Below are positions 8,306 through 17,818 of a stretch of DNA of 64,000 bases, piece by piece. Below the pieces are notes generated by a model that had not been told where the DNA came from, searched no databases, and worked only from the letters and a program-made list of their open reading frames with translations. The stretch is taken from the NCBI RefSeq assembly GCF_003385895.1, contig NZ_QRDQ01000007.1, positions 620,001-684,000 on the forward strand. The letters are read 5' to 3'. The stretch's first letter is position 1. Each line of letters starts with the position of its first letter. Origin of the DNA: Flavobacterium cutihirudinis (GTDB taxonomy: Bacteria; Bacteroidota; Bacteroidia; Flavobacteriales; Flavobacteriaceae). The translations under genes were made by a program, and so were the position numbers.

Positions 8306-10399
8306 ATGAGTAAAGCAATATATATAGCAACCAGTGATCAAAACAGCGGAAAATCGATTATTACACTCGGTTTAATGAGTATTTTGATTGGTAAAACCGC
8401 CAAAGTTGGGTATTTCCGACCTATAATTGAAGATTTCGTTGATGGCGAGCAAGACAACCACATCGAAACGGTTTTGTCGCATTTTAACCTCGATATTAAG
8501 TTTGAAGATGCTTATGCAATTACGAAAAGTCAATTAATCAAGAAGAAAAACAAAGGTAAAATAGGGGAAGTTTTAGATTTAATAATTGAAAAATATAAAA
8601 AGCTCGAAGAACGTCTTGATTTTGTATTGGTTGAAGGAACAAGTTTTGCTGGCGAAGGAACTTCGATCGAATTGGACTTAAATGTTCTGATTGCAAAAAA
8701 TCTCGGAATTCCGACTATTATAATTGGCTCAGGAGTTGGAAAAACATTAGAAGAACTTGTAGACAGCTTGTATTTGGTTTATGATTCTTTTAAAATAAAA
8801 GAAGTTGAAGTTTTATCGGTTTTTGCGAATAAAGTGCAACCGGAAAATATTGAATTGGTAACTAAAAGTCTTCAGAAAAGCCTTCCGCCAAGTGTGTTAG
8901 TGAATACAATTCCGTTGATTTCAAGTTTGAATAATCCAACAATGCAGGAAATTGTAAACGAATTGGATGCCAAAGTATTGTTTGGAGAAAATTATCTGAA
9001 TAACGAAATTGGGCATTACAGCGTTGGAGCAATGCAATTGCATAATTACTTAGTTCATTTGCATGACAACGCACTTGTAATAACGCCAGGAGACCGTTCT
9101 GATATTATTTTGGGTGCTTTACAGGCCAACGAATCAGCAAATTATCCGACGATCTCAGGAATTATCCTGACAGGGAATATTGTTCCTGAAGAAAGTATTT
9201 TGAAACTTATAGAAGGACTTTCTGCCATTGTTCCTATTATTGCTGTTGATGGAGGAACTTATAATATTACAAATAAAATAGGCTCAATTAAATCCGAAAT
9301 TTATGCTAACAATACGCATAAAATAGAAACATCGATAAATACTTTTGAAAAATATGTTGATATTGAATCGTTATCGCAACGAGTAATCACTTTTGAGGCA
9401 GAAGGTATGACGCCAAAGATGTTTCAGTACAATATGGTTAAAAGAGCTAAGCAACATCGTAAACATATTGTTCTGCCGGAAGGAAATGATGACAGAATTA
9501 TTATGGCAGCTTCAAGATTGCAAGATATGGATGTGGTCGATATTTCTATTATTGGCGATAAAAAACAAATTGAAAACAAAGTTGCCGAACTTGGACTTAC
9601 ATTCGATTTCTCAAAAGTAAAAATTATCAACCCAAAAGAATCCGAACTGTTCGAGGATTATGCTAATACCTATTATGAGCTTCGAAAAGCTAAAAACATT
9701 AGTATTACGATGGCAAGAGATTTAATGGAAGACGTATCGTATTTTGGAACTATGATGGTTTACAAAGGACATGCCGATGGAATGGTTTCCGGCGCAGCAC
9801 ATACTACACAACATACGATTTTACCTGCTTTGCAATTCATTAAAACAAAACCAAACTCTTCTGTAGTTTCTTCTGTATTCTTTATGTGTTTGGAAGATCG
9901 AGTTTCTGTTTTTGGCGATTGTGCTATTAATCCAAATCCAACAGCGGAGCAATTGGCAGAAATTGCGATTTCGTCAGCAGAATCGAGCTCAGCTTTCGGA
10001 ATTGAACCAAAAATTGCGATGCTTTCTTATTCATCCGGAGCATCAGGAAAAGGAGATGAAGTAGACAAAGTTAGAACGGCTACCGAAATCGTAAAACAAA
10101 AACGTCCAGATTTAAAAATTGAAGGACCAATTCAATATGACGCAGCGGTAGATCGTGCAGTTGGAAAAAGCAAAATGCCAGATTCTGAAGTAGCTGGGCA
10201 GGCAAGTGTATTGATCTTCCCTGATTTAAATACAGGAAACAATACTTATAAAGCGGTTCAGAGAGAAACTGGAGCTTTGGCAATCGGTCCAATGCTTCAA
10301 GGTCTAAATAAGCCTGTAAACGATTTAAGCCGAGGTTGTACTGTAGACGATATTATAAATACGGTTGTAATTACCGCTATTCAAGCGCAAGGATTGTAG
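8306..10399 (+). CDS. pta: Phosphate acetyltransferase
   Basis: A 697-residue long-form Pta that interconverts acetyl-CoA plus phosphate with acetyl phosphate plus CoA in the cytoplasm. It has three parts: an N-terminal P-loop BioD-like domain (TSDQNSGKS at about residue 10), a central DRTGG domain (about 220-330, with ISGIILTGN), and the C-terminal catalytic PTA_PTB domain (about 375-697) with LPEGNDDRIIMAA, GMVSGAAHTT and LSYSSGASGKGDE. The short Pta form lacks the first two domains, so this one is probably allosterically controlled. ackA follows 132 bases downstream on the same strand, giving the usual acetate overflow pair. Confidence 0.97.
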   Translation: MSKAIYIATSDQNSGKSIITLGLMSILIGKTAKVGYFRPIIEDFVDGEQDNHIETVLSHFNLDIKFEDAYAITKSQLIKKKNKGKIGEVLDLIIEKYKKLEERLDFVLVEGTSFAGEGTSIELDLNVLIAKNLGIPTIIIGSGVGKTLEELVDSLYLVYDSFKIKEVEVLSVFANKVQPENIELVTKSLQKSLPPSVLVNTIPLISSLNNPTMQEIVNELDAKVLFGENYLNNEIGHYSVGAMQLHNYLVHLHDNALVITPGDRSDIILGALQANESANYPTISGIILTGNIVPEESILKLIEGLSAIVPIIAVDGGTYNITNKIGSIKSEIYANNTHKIETSINTFEKYVDIESLSQRVITFEAEGMTPKMFQYNMVKRAKQHRKHIVLPEGNDDRIIMAASRLQDMDVVDISIIGDKKQIENKVAELGLTFDFSKVKIINPKESELFEDYANTYYELRKAKNISITMARDLMEDVSYFGTMMVYKGHADGMVSGAAHTTQHTILPALQFIKTKPNSSVVSSVFFMCLEDRVSVFGDCAINPNPTAEQLAEIAISSAESSSAFGIEPKIAMLSYSSGASGKGDEVDKVRTATEIVKQKRPDLKIEGPIQYDAAVDRAVGKSKMPDSEVAGQASVLIFPDLNTGNNTYKAVQRETGALAIGPMLQGLNKPVNDLSRGCTVDDIINTVVITAIQAQGL

Positions 10400-10531
10400 T
10401 TAATTGCGAATTGTAAATTTTACCGTTTCTTGAAAAATGTTTTTATTTCAATCTAAATTCACGATTAAAAATTAAGTCTTAAAAAAAGACTCAGCATCTT
10501 AATGACTTAGAAACTTAGCAACTTAAAAAAA

Positions 10532-11716
10532 ATGAAAATATTAATTATAAACTCAGGAAGTTCATCTATTAAATATCAATTAATGGTTATGCCGGAAAAC
10601 GAAGTAATTTGTTCTGGTATGATTGACAGAATTGGTTTAGAAACTTCAAACGTAACCTTTAAAACAGCATCAAATTCAATAGAAGAATCGCTTCCTATTC
10701 CAACTCACAAAGTAGGTTTGCAAAAAGTGGCAAATATGCTTTTAGATGCAGAAAAAGGCGTAATAAAATCAACTTCAGAGATTGCGGCTGTCGGTCATCG
10801 CGTCGTGCATGGTGGTAGTGAGTTTAGCGATACTGTGAAGATTAATGATAAAGTAAAACAGAAAATTAAACAGCTTTTCGAATTGGCTCCGCTTCATAAT
10901 CCGGCTAATTTAGAAGGAATTATTGTGGCTGAGGAAATCTTTAGTTCTGCCGAACAAATTGCTGTTTTTGATACTGCTTTTCACCAAACTATGCCGGAAG
11001 TAGCTTATAAATATGCGATTCCGAATTATCTTTTGACAGAAAATAAAGTTCGTGTGTATGGTTTTCACGGAACTAGTCATAAATACGTTTCTGAAAAAGC
11101 AATTGCTAATTTAGAAAAGAATTCAAAAATTATTACAATCCATTTAGGAAATGGTTGTAGTATGGCTGCTATTCAAAACGGAAAATGTATTGATACTACT
11201 ATGGGATTTTCTCCATCAAACGGTTTGATTATGGGAACCCGCGCCGGTGACATTGATCAGTCTGTGATATTTTATATGATTAAAAATCTAAATTATACTC
11301 CAGACGAAGTAAATGCTATTTTATTGAAACAAAGCGGAATGCTTGGTCTTACTGGCTATAGTGATCTTAGAGACATTGAGGCAGAAGCCGCAAAAGGAAA
11401 TAAAGATTGTCAATTAGCGCTTTTAATGAATGCATACAGGATTAAAAAAACGATAGGAGCTTATGCCGCGGCATTAAATGGATTAGATGCTATAGTATTT
11501 ACAGCCGGAATTGGCGAGAATTCGTCTTATATGCGCCAATTGGTTTGTACGGATATGGATTATTTTGGAATTGAAATTGATGCAGAAAAAAATCAAATTC
11601 GATCAAAAGAAGTGAGGGAAATCAATAAAGCTGATTCAAGAGCCAAAGTTTTGGTAGTTCCAACAGATGAAGAATATGAAATTGCCAATCAGGTTTATAA
11701 CTTACTTCAAAACTAA
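10532..11716 (+). CDS. ackA: Acetate kinase
   Basis: A 394-residue ASKHA-fold kinase that turns acetyl phosphate plus ADP into acetate plus ATP, the second half of the pathway begun by Pta. The N-terminal signature MKILIINSGSSSIKYQL, the central VFDTAFHQTMP, the HLGNGCSMAAI phosphate loop, GTRAGDIDQS, and FTAGIGENSSYMR near the C-terminus are all intact. It is followed at once by a perfect-palindrome terminator. The 132-base gap from pta contains only short AT-rich repeats, so pta-ackA may be co-transcribed. Confidence 0.97.
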   Translation: MKILIINSGSSSIKYQLMVMPENEVICSGMIDRIGLETSNVTFKTASNSIEESLPIPTHKVGLQKVANMLLDAEKGVIKSTSEIAAVGHRVVHGGSEFSDTVKINDKVKQKIKQLFELAPLHNPANLEGIIVAEEIFSSAEQIAVFDTAFHQTMPEVAYKYAIPNYLLTENKVRVYGFHGTSHKYVSEKAIANLEKNSKIITIHLGNGCSMAAIQNGKCIDTTMGFSPSNGLIMGTRAGDIDQSVIFYMIKNLNYTPDEVNAILLKQSGMLGLTGYSDLRDIEAEAAKGNKDCQLALLMNAYRIKKTIGAYAAALNGLDAIVFTAGIGENSSYMRQLVCTDMDYFGIEIDAEKNQIRSKEVREINKADSRAKVLVVPTDEEYEIANQVYNLLQN

Positions 11717-11736
11717 TTTTTAAAATTAAACAACAT

Positions 11737-11764
11737 AAAAGCTTCTCAATTGAGAAGCTTTTTT
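11737..11764 (+). terminator. ackA terminator (perfect palindrome)
   Basis: AAAAGCTTCTCAATTGAG begins a perfect 26-base palindrome ending in AGAAGCTTTT. It has long A and T flanks, so it could act in both directions. Confidence 0.9.
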
Positions 11765-11790
11765 ACGTTATATAAATCAATATTTGTCAT

Positions 11791-11798
11791 TATCTTTG
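11791..11798 (+). promoter_or_regulatory. Bacteroidota -7 element before the glycan-locus regulator
   Basis: TATCTTTG at 11791-11798 matches the -7 consensus TAnnTTTG exactly. No clear TTG was found about 19 bases upstream. It lies just before the TTG start at 11817 and would place the transcript start near 11805. Confidence 0.5.
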
Positions 11799-11816
11799 AC
11801 TATAAAAACGAATATT

Positions 11817-14561
11817 TTGAAAACGATACTATATAAATTTCTTTTCTTCTTTTTCATCGCTTCGCAACTTCAGGCACAAGAATTACTTCCTTTCGTTGAA
11901 AACTACAATAAATCAGATTATCAAGGAGATAACCAAATCTGGAACATCGCCCAAGGAAGAGATAAAGCAATGTATTTTGCCAATAATCATTATCTTTTAA
12001 GATATGATGGTGTAGTTTGGGAAAAATATTTTTTACCTAATAAAACGATTATTCGTTCTATCTTAATTGAGGGCGACCGCATTTATTCAGGGTCATATAA
12101 AGAATTTGGATATTGGCATAGAAAAAATGGTAAGATGTATTATGTTTCCATTACCAAAAATCTAAGATTATTTGACGAAAAAGATAATGAAGAAATCTGG
12201 AAAATTTTCAGGTATAATGGCGCATTGTATTTTCAATCCTTTAATGATGTATTTATTTATGATGGAAAACAAATTAAGAAAATCAAATTTCCATTTTTGA
12301 TTTCTTATTGTTTCGTTGTAGATAAAAATCTCTATGTTGCTTCGGTAAATAAAGGTATTTTTAGAATGAATGGATCTAGAATTTCAAATCCAAAAGGATG
12401 GGATATTCTTAAAAATACGGTTGTACATGCTATTGAAAAGTACAAAGACAAAGCATATATTTTTACACAAAAAAGAGGAATTTTTACTATTGAAAAAAAT
12501 GGACTTAAAGCTTGGGATAATCCGCTAAATGAAACTCTGAAATCTAACGGAATTAATGTCGCAAAATTTATTAAAAATGACAAACTTGTTGTAGGAACGG
12601 GAAATAAAGGTGTTTTTATATTCGATTTCAAAACTAATACGTATAAGAACATTGATAGAAATAATGTTCTAATGAACAATTCTGTTTTAACCATTGGTTT
12701 TGATAAAGAAGGTGATTTGTGGCTTGGCCTTGATAACGGAATTGCTCATGTTGAGGTTAATTCGCCAATTTCATTTTTTTATGATAACTCCGGTATTTTA
12801 GGTTCTGTTTATTCTGTTGCTACAACGGCAAAGGGTTATTTAATTGCTTCAAATCATGGTATTTTCGAATTTGATTCGGGTATTTTTAAATTGTTACCCA
12901 ATACACAAGGGCAAGGTTGGAATATTACGAAAATTGGAAATAAATATCTAATAGGCCACAACGACGGAACTTTTTGCTATGAAAATGGGGCTTTAACTAA
13001 AGTTAATAATGTAAGCGGCGGATGGAATTTATCTAAAAGTATTATAAATGACACCTATTTTCAGTCGACTTACAGCGGTGTTTTAGTTTATAGTGATATT
13101 TCTGATTTAGCTAAAAGTAAAGAATTTAAAGATCTTACCAAACCAATTAAATATGTCGCTCAAAATAAAAGAAATGAGATTTGGGCAGCAGATAATTATC
13201 GTGGTTTGTATCGTGTACTTTTTGACGAAAATTACAATACTTTAAATGTTGAAAATATAACACAACAAAGTAAGATTAAAAATGACTTTGGCGTTAAGAT
13301 TTTTGAATTCAGAGAAGAAATTCTTTTTTTAATAAATAATGTTTGGTATACCTTCAATTCTATCTCCAATAAATTGGAGGAAAATGAATTGTTCAACAGT
13401 AATTTCAAAAATATTTCGGATGTTGTAGCAATCGATGAAAATCATTTTATTGTATTGCAGGATGGTATTTTATATCATATTTATGCAGATGGAAATAAGT
13501 TTTTATGGAACATTATTCAGGAGAAATATTACAAAGGAAAGTTGATTAATGAAAATCTTCGAATTTTTAAAAGTAATAACCATTATTTGATGAATTTGGA
13601 TGATGGGTTTATTTCGCTTCAATTAGGATATCAAAACAAACAAAATAAAGGCGTAAAGGTCGAAGCTTACAATGATGAATCTTTATTGGAAGATGGCGGG
13701 AAAATTAAACACAATACGGAACTTACGATAAATGTTATTTCCGGTATATATGGAGCAAGTAAGCCTAATTTGTTTTATCAGATTAACAGAGAGAAAAAAT
13801 TTATTCCAATTTCGAATGGAAAAATAGTACTGAACAATTTAAGCAGTGGTTCTCATTCTATAATTATATTTAAGCATGACGGTGCCAGTTATGAAGAAGT
13901 ATCCAGTTTTGACTTCAAGGTTTCTCAGCCGTGGTATTTTTCATTTTGGATGATTATACTTTATTTGTTGCTAATAGGAGCAATCCTCTTTTTCTATTAT
14001 AAATGGAATAAGTTGCGTTATACCCAAAAACTTAAATTGCAAGGAGAAGAATTAAAGCATCAGCGTGAAATTCTTGAAATGGAACTCAAAAAAGAAAATG
14101 AACTAAACCTTCAGGAATATGAAAAACACATTCTGGAACTCGAGTTGCAAACTAAATCTTCAGAAGTTGCCGGAAAATCTCTATCTATTGCCAAACAAAG
14201 CGAAATGATTGATAATATTCAGAATATTCTAGATTCTGAAAAAGACTTCAATAAATTGAAGAGTGAAATCAAAAAAGTCATTAAAATTAATGAGGTAAAC
14301 AAACATGAATGGGAGATTTTTGAAACCAATCTGAATCAGATTCACAATGAGTTTATAATTAATTTGTCCAAGAAGTTTCCAAATCTTACTCCAAAGGATA
14401 TAAAACTGTGTGTTTATCTTAAAATGAACCTTTCTTCAAAGGAAATTGCGCCTATGATGAACATCTCTTTCAGAGGTGTAGAATTACACAGATATCGATT
14501 AAGAAAGAAGCTAAACCTTTCGCAAGAAGAAAACCTATCAAAATTTTTATTAACTGTGTAA
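11817..14561 (+). CDS. Transmembrane one-component regulator: beta-propeller sensor, Y_Y_Y domain, LuxR-type HTH
   Basis: This regulator of about 914 residues spans the inner membrane. A signal peptide (MKTILYKFLFFFFIASQLQAQ) leads to a long periplasmic region of Reg_prop-type propeller blades (for example DKEGDLWLGLDNGIAHVEV). A Y_Y_Y (triple-tyrosine) domain, one transmembrane helix (about 710-730, FWMIILYLLLIGAILFF), a coiled coil and a C-terminal LuxR-type helix-turn-helix (FPNLTPKDIKLCVYLKMNLS, then SKEIAPMMNIS) follow. There is no kinase or receiver domain. Such proteins sit beside susCD pairs and are thought to bind the imported oligosaccharide. I choose the TTG at 11817: the frame opens at a TTG at 11784, but a -7 promoter element at 11791-11798 lies between them. 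susC is 244 bases downstream. Confidence 0.9.
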   Translation: MKTILYKFLFFFFIASQLQAQELLPFVENYNKSDYQGDNQIWNIAQGRDKAMYFANNHYLLRYDGVVWEKYFLPNKTIIRSILIEGDRIYSGSYKEFGYWHRKNGKMYYVSITKNLRLFDEKDNEEIWKIFRYNGALYFQSFNDVFIYDGKQIKKIKFPFLISYCFVVDKNLYVASVNKGIFRMNGSRISNPKGWDILKNTVVHAIEKYKDKAYIFTQKRGIFTIEKNGLKAWDNPLNETLKSNGINVAKFIKNDKLVVGTGNKGVFIFDFKTNTYKNIDRNNVLMNNSVLTIGFDKEGDLWLGLDNGIAHVEVNSPISFFYDNSGILGSVYSVATTAKGYLIASNHGIFEFDSGIFKLLPNTQGQGWNITKIGNKYLIGHNDGTFCYENGALTKVNNVSGGWNLSKSIINDTYFQSTYSGVLVYSDISDLAKSKEFKDLTKPIKYVAQNKRNEIWAADNYRGLYRVLFDENYNTLNVENITQQSKIKNDFGVKIFEFREEILFLINNVWYTFNSISNKLEENELFNSNFKNISDVVAIDENHFIVLQDGILYHIYADGNKFLWNIIQEKYYKGKLINENLRIFKSNNHYLMNLDDGFISLQLGYQNKQNKGVKVEAYNDESLLEDGGKIKHNTELTINVISGIYGASKPNLFYQINREKKFIPISNGKIVLNNLSSGSHSIIIFKHDGASYEEVSSFDFKVSQPWYFSFWMIILYLLLIGAILFFYYKWNKLRYTQKLKLQGEELKHQREILEMELKKENELNLQEYEKHILELELQTKSSEVAGKSLSIAKQSEMIDNIQNILDSEKDFNKLKSEIKKVIKINEVNKHEWEIFETNLNQIHNEFIINLSKKFPNLTPKDIKLCVYLKMNLSSKEIAPMMNISFRGVELHRYRLRKKLNLSQEENLSKFLLTV

Positions 14562-14622
14562 GATTTGCTTTTGAATTTTATACATATTCTATTTTTTTAC
14601 TTCTTTTTTTATATAATTCTAA

Positions 14623-14749
14623 TACATCATTACTACATCATAAGGTAATGTTAACGAAAATAAATTAACAAATAGGGTATTGATTTTTAGTACTATACGA
14701 ATGTTTTTTAACACAATGATGTAGCTATGTAGTAGTGCAAACTGATGTA
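14623..14749. promoter_or_regulatory. susC upstream region with four TGATGTA boxes
   Basis: The 244-base gap before susC has TACATCA at 14623-14629 and 14634-14640 (11 apart) and its complement TGATGTA at 14717-14723 and 14743-14749 (26 apart). The two pairs therefore face each other in inverted orientation. Related GTAGTA sequences sit beside them. This is a plausible operator array for the LuxR-type regulator encoded just upstream. Binding is inferred from position and repetition only. No good -33/-7 promoter could be fixed here. Confidence 0.45.
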
Positions 14750-14805
14750 CTACAACGTTGTAATTGTTTAATTTGGCTCTACTAACTTAAACGATTACGT
14801 ACTGT

Positions 14806-17800
14806 ATGAAAAATTTTATTTTTAGCTTTTTAGCACTCTTGTTGCTGCCTACCTACATGATGGGGCAAGCACAAGCAATTAAAGGAAAAGTAGTGGACAG
14901 CAGCGGAATGGGTATTCCTGGAGCAATAATTGCTTCATCTGATGCGAGGGCGACTGCTGACGCAGATTTCGACGGAAACTTCACAATTAATGCAAAACCT
15001 GGAGACATCTTAAAAGTTTCTATGTTAGGTTTTGATGCAGTTTCTGTACCGGCAACTGCCGCACCAATGACAATTACTTTAAAGGAGGCAGGTGATACTG
15101 CTTTAAAAGAAGTACTGGTAATTGGTTACGGTACAAGAAAGAAAATTGATAATACTTCGGCTGTAAGCTCAATTAAGTCAGAAGAAATTACCAAAATGAA
15201 GGTTTTAAACGCTTCGCAAGCTATACAAGGTAAAGCTGCCGGAGTTCAGGTTTCTACTTCAGATGCACCAGGAAGCACGCCTTCAGTTGTAATTAGGGGA
15301 GCAGGTACTGCATTAGGAGGAAGAAATCCTTTATATGTTGTAGATGGTATGCCTACTGAAAATATCAATAATATTAATACTAATGATATTACGTCTTATG
15401 AAATTTTAAAAGACGCTTCGTCATTAGCTATTTATGGTACAAGAGGTGCAAATGGTGTAATTATGATTACAACCAAAGCTGGTAAAGGAAAACTTACTGT
15501 AGATGTAGAAAGCTTTGCAGGGGTTAGAAGTCCTTTAAAAACTGTAAAAATGGCAAATGCTGATGAGTATGTTCGTTACAGCAACGCCGCTTACATCAAC
15601 GATTTTCCTCAAGGAAGATTTTCTGCAAATCAGCCATACAATACTGATTGGCTAGATGCAATCACAAGAACAGGATCTTATACTCAGAATAATATTGCGA
15701 TTTCAGGATCTTCAGAAAATGTAAAATATTTTTTTAGTGTTGGAAATTATGAAGAAAAAGGAATTTTAAACGGATCTGATTACGGTCGTACAACGATTAG
15801 AAATAATAATGAGTTTAAACTTTCTGATAAGGTAAAAATAACTCAAAATTTAAGCGTAAGTAGTATAAAAAATACACCAATGCCTTTAAGTGCATTTACT
15901 AATGCTTACAGACAATCTCCTCTAGTTCCTGTTCGTTATGCTGATGGTAAATACGGTGTGCCATTTGTTTCTAATGGAATTGTTGCTGAAAGTGGTACAT
16001 CTTTTAACAATGTTGGAAATCCTGTAGCTCAATTAGATTATACAAATGAACAGCAGCAAACTGTTATGTTGCAAGGTGGATTGAAATTAGATTATGATAT
16101 TATTAAATCTTTAAAATTTACTTCACAATTTAACGGAGAATATTATAACTACAAGCAATATAATTATGTAGATAATCAGGCTCTTTGGTTGTCAGCAGAT
16201 CCTACTCGTGTAGTATCAAAGTATCCTGGCGATTTGAACATAAACACTTTGACAAGAGGTAGAGACGAATATTTTAATTGGAATTTATCTAACTATCTTA
16301 CATACAATAAACTTTTTGCAGAAATTCACGACGTTGAAGTTACAGCAGGTATTGAAGCAAATGTTCAAGGAACCAGAGAGAAGTTAACTATTGACAGAAA
16401 GAATGTAAATGCGAACTCAAATTACTGGTCTTTAAAAGATGTTAATGTTGCAGGTACTGTTACAGGTTTTAAAGACGAGGCTCTTAATCAAAGAAGATTA
16501 GCATCTTATTTTGCACGTTTTCAATATAAATTGCTAGACAGATATTTGGTAACAGGTACTGTAAGACGTGATGGTTCATCTCAATTTGCTGAAGACAAAC
16601 GTTGGGGAACATTTCCATCTGTTGGTTTAGGATGGATAGTTTCAAAAGAAAGTTTTTTGAGTAATGTAGAGCCAATTAATCTATTAAAAATTAGAGGTTC
16701 TTGGGGTAGATTAGGAAATCAAAATGTACCTCTTAATACTCAGCTATTAACTTCAGGACTTGATTATTCTGGATTAGGTTCTGGTACTACAATTAATTCG
16801 CAAGTAGATCCTAATTTATCTTGGGAAATTGTTGAAGAACTTTCAGGAGGTTTTGATTTTGAAGTGCTGGATAGCAGATTAAAAGGATCATTTGATGTGT
16901 ATGATAAAAATACAACAAATACAATTTTGAATGTTAAACCATATTCAACTTCTGGAATTACGGTAGCTACACCAGCACATGTTGGAGAAGTATCTAATAA
17001 AGGTTATGAAATTGCTTTACGTTGGGATGATAAAATAACTGACAATTTAAGTTACTGGGTGGGAGGAAATTTTTCTCACAATAAAAATGAACTTACAAGT
17101 CTTAAAAACGTTCAGTTAAATCCAATTATTGGAGGAAGTTTAGGAAATGGTCAAAACACTAAAATTCTTGATAATACTTCTGTAGGACAACCGTTAGGTA
17201 GTTTTTTCATGTATGAATATGCAGGAGTTGATCCAACAAATGGTCAAATGTTATACTACAAAGCAGATGGGTCTAAGGTTGCTCAATCAGGATTAGACGA
17301 ACTTAAAGATAAAAAATACGTAGGTTCTCTTTTACCAACGTCTAATTATGGAGTTACTTTAGGATTAACTTACAAAAACATTGATTTCTCTGTTGATGGT
17401 TATGGAACAGGAGGAGCAAAAGTTTATAATGGAAAAAAAGCACAAAGATTTGGAGGAGAAAATGTAGAAGCTTCTATGGCTAATGGTTTTTGGACACCAA
17501 CGAATACTACATCTTCAATTCCAGCACCTTCTAATTTAGTTCCTTATGCTTCAACATATTATTTAGAATCTGCGGACTTCTTTAGAATCAATAACATCAC
17601 TTTAGGATATAAACTTCCATTAAGAGAAAACAACTTTATTAGCTATTGTAGATTATATGTAAATGCAATTAACCCATTTATTACACAAAAATTCTCTGGA
17701 TTCTCACCAGATGTAGTTTCTGATGGTAAGTTAGTTGAAGGTACTCAGGGTGTTGAGCTAGATGCTTACCCTTCATTGAGATCATTTGTTGTAGGTGCAA

Positions 17801-17814
17801 ATTTAAAATTTTAA
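14806..17814 (+). CDS. SusC/RagA family TonB-dependent outer-membrane transporter
   Basis: A 1002-residue outer-membrane importer. After the signal peptide (MKNFIFSFLALLLLPTYMMGQ) comes a carboxypeptidase-regulatory-like beta-sandwich (about 24-95, IKGKVVDSSGMGIPGA). The plug domain begins at about 105 (EVLVIGYGTRKK) and carries PLYVVDGMPTENINNIN and ILKDASSLAIYGTRGANGVI, all standard for SusC. A 22-strand barrel ends in an aromatic Phe (GANLKF). No STN domain is present, so it should not signal through an anti-sigma factor, which fits the separate regulator upstream. With SusD, four bases downstream, it imports oligosaccharides powered by TonB; by context the substrate is a beta-1,2-linked glucan fragment. 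Confidence 0.97.
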   Translation: MKNFIFSFLALLLLPTYMMGQAQAIKGKVVDSSGMGIPGAIIASSDARATADADFDGNFTINAKPGDILKVSMLGFDAVSVPATAAPMTITLKEAGDTALKEVLVIGYGTRKKIDNTSAVSSIKSEEITKMKVLNASQAIQGKAAGVQVSTSDAPGSTPSVVIRGAGTALGGRNPLYVVDGMPTENINNINTNDITSYEILKDASSLAIYGTRGANGVIMITTKAGKGKLTVDVESFAGVRSPLKTVKMANADEYVRYSNAAYINDFPQGRFSANQPYNTDWLDAITRTGSYTQNNIAISGSSENVKYFFSVGNYEEKGILNGSDYGRTTIRNNNEFKLSDKVKITQNLSVSSIKNTPMPLSAFTNAYRQSPLVPVRYADGKYGVPFVSNGIVAESGTSFNNVGNPVAQLDYTNEQQQTVMLQGGLKLDYDIIKSLKFTSQFNGEYYNYKQYNYVDNQALWLSADPTRVVSKYPGDLNINTLTRGRDEYFNWNLSNYLTYNKLFAEIHDVEVTAGIEANVQGTREKLTIDRKNVNANSNYWSLKDVNVAGTVTGFKDEALNQRRLASYFARFQYKLLDRYLVTGTVRRDGSSQFAEDKRWGTFPSVGLGWIVSKESFLSNVEPINLLKIRGSWGRLGNQNVPLNTQLLTSGLDYSGLGSGTTINSQVDPNLSWEIVEELSGGFDFEVLDSRLKGSFDVYDKNTTNTILNVKPYSTSGITVATPAHVGEVSNKGYEIALRWDDKITDNLSYWVGGNFSHNKNELTSLKNVQLNPIIGGSLGNGQNTKILDNTSVGQPLGSFFMYEYAGVDPTNGQMLYYKADGSKVAQSGLDELKDKKYVGSLLPTSNYGVTLGLTYKNIDFSVDGYGTGGAKVYNGKKAQRFGGENVEASMANGFWTPTNTTSSIPAPSNLVPYASTYYLESADFFRINNITLGYKLPLRENNFISYCRLYVNAINPFITQKFSGFSPDVVSDGKLVEGTQGVELDAYPSLRSFVVGANLKF

Positions 17815-17818
17815 TATC

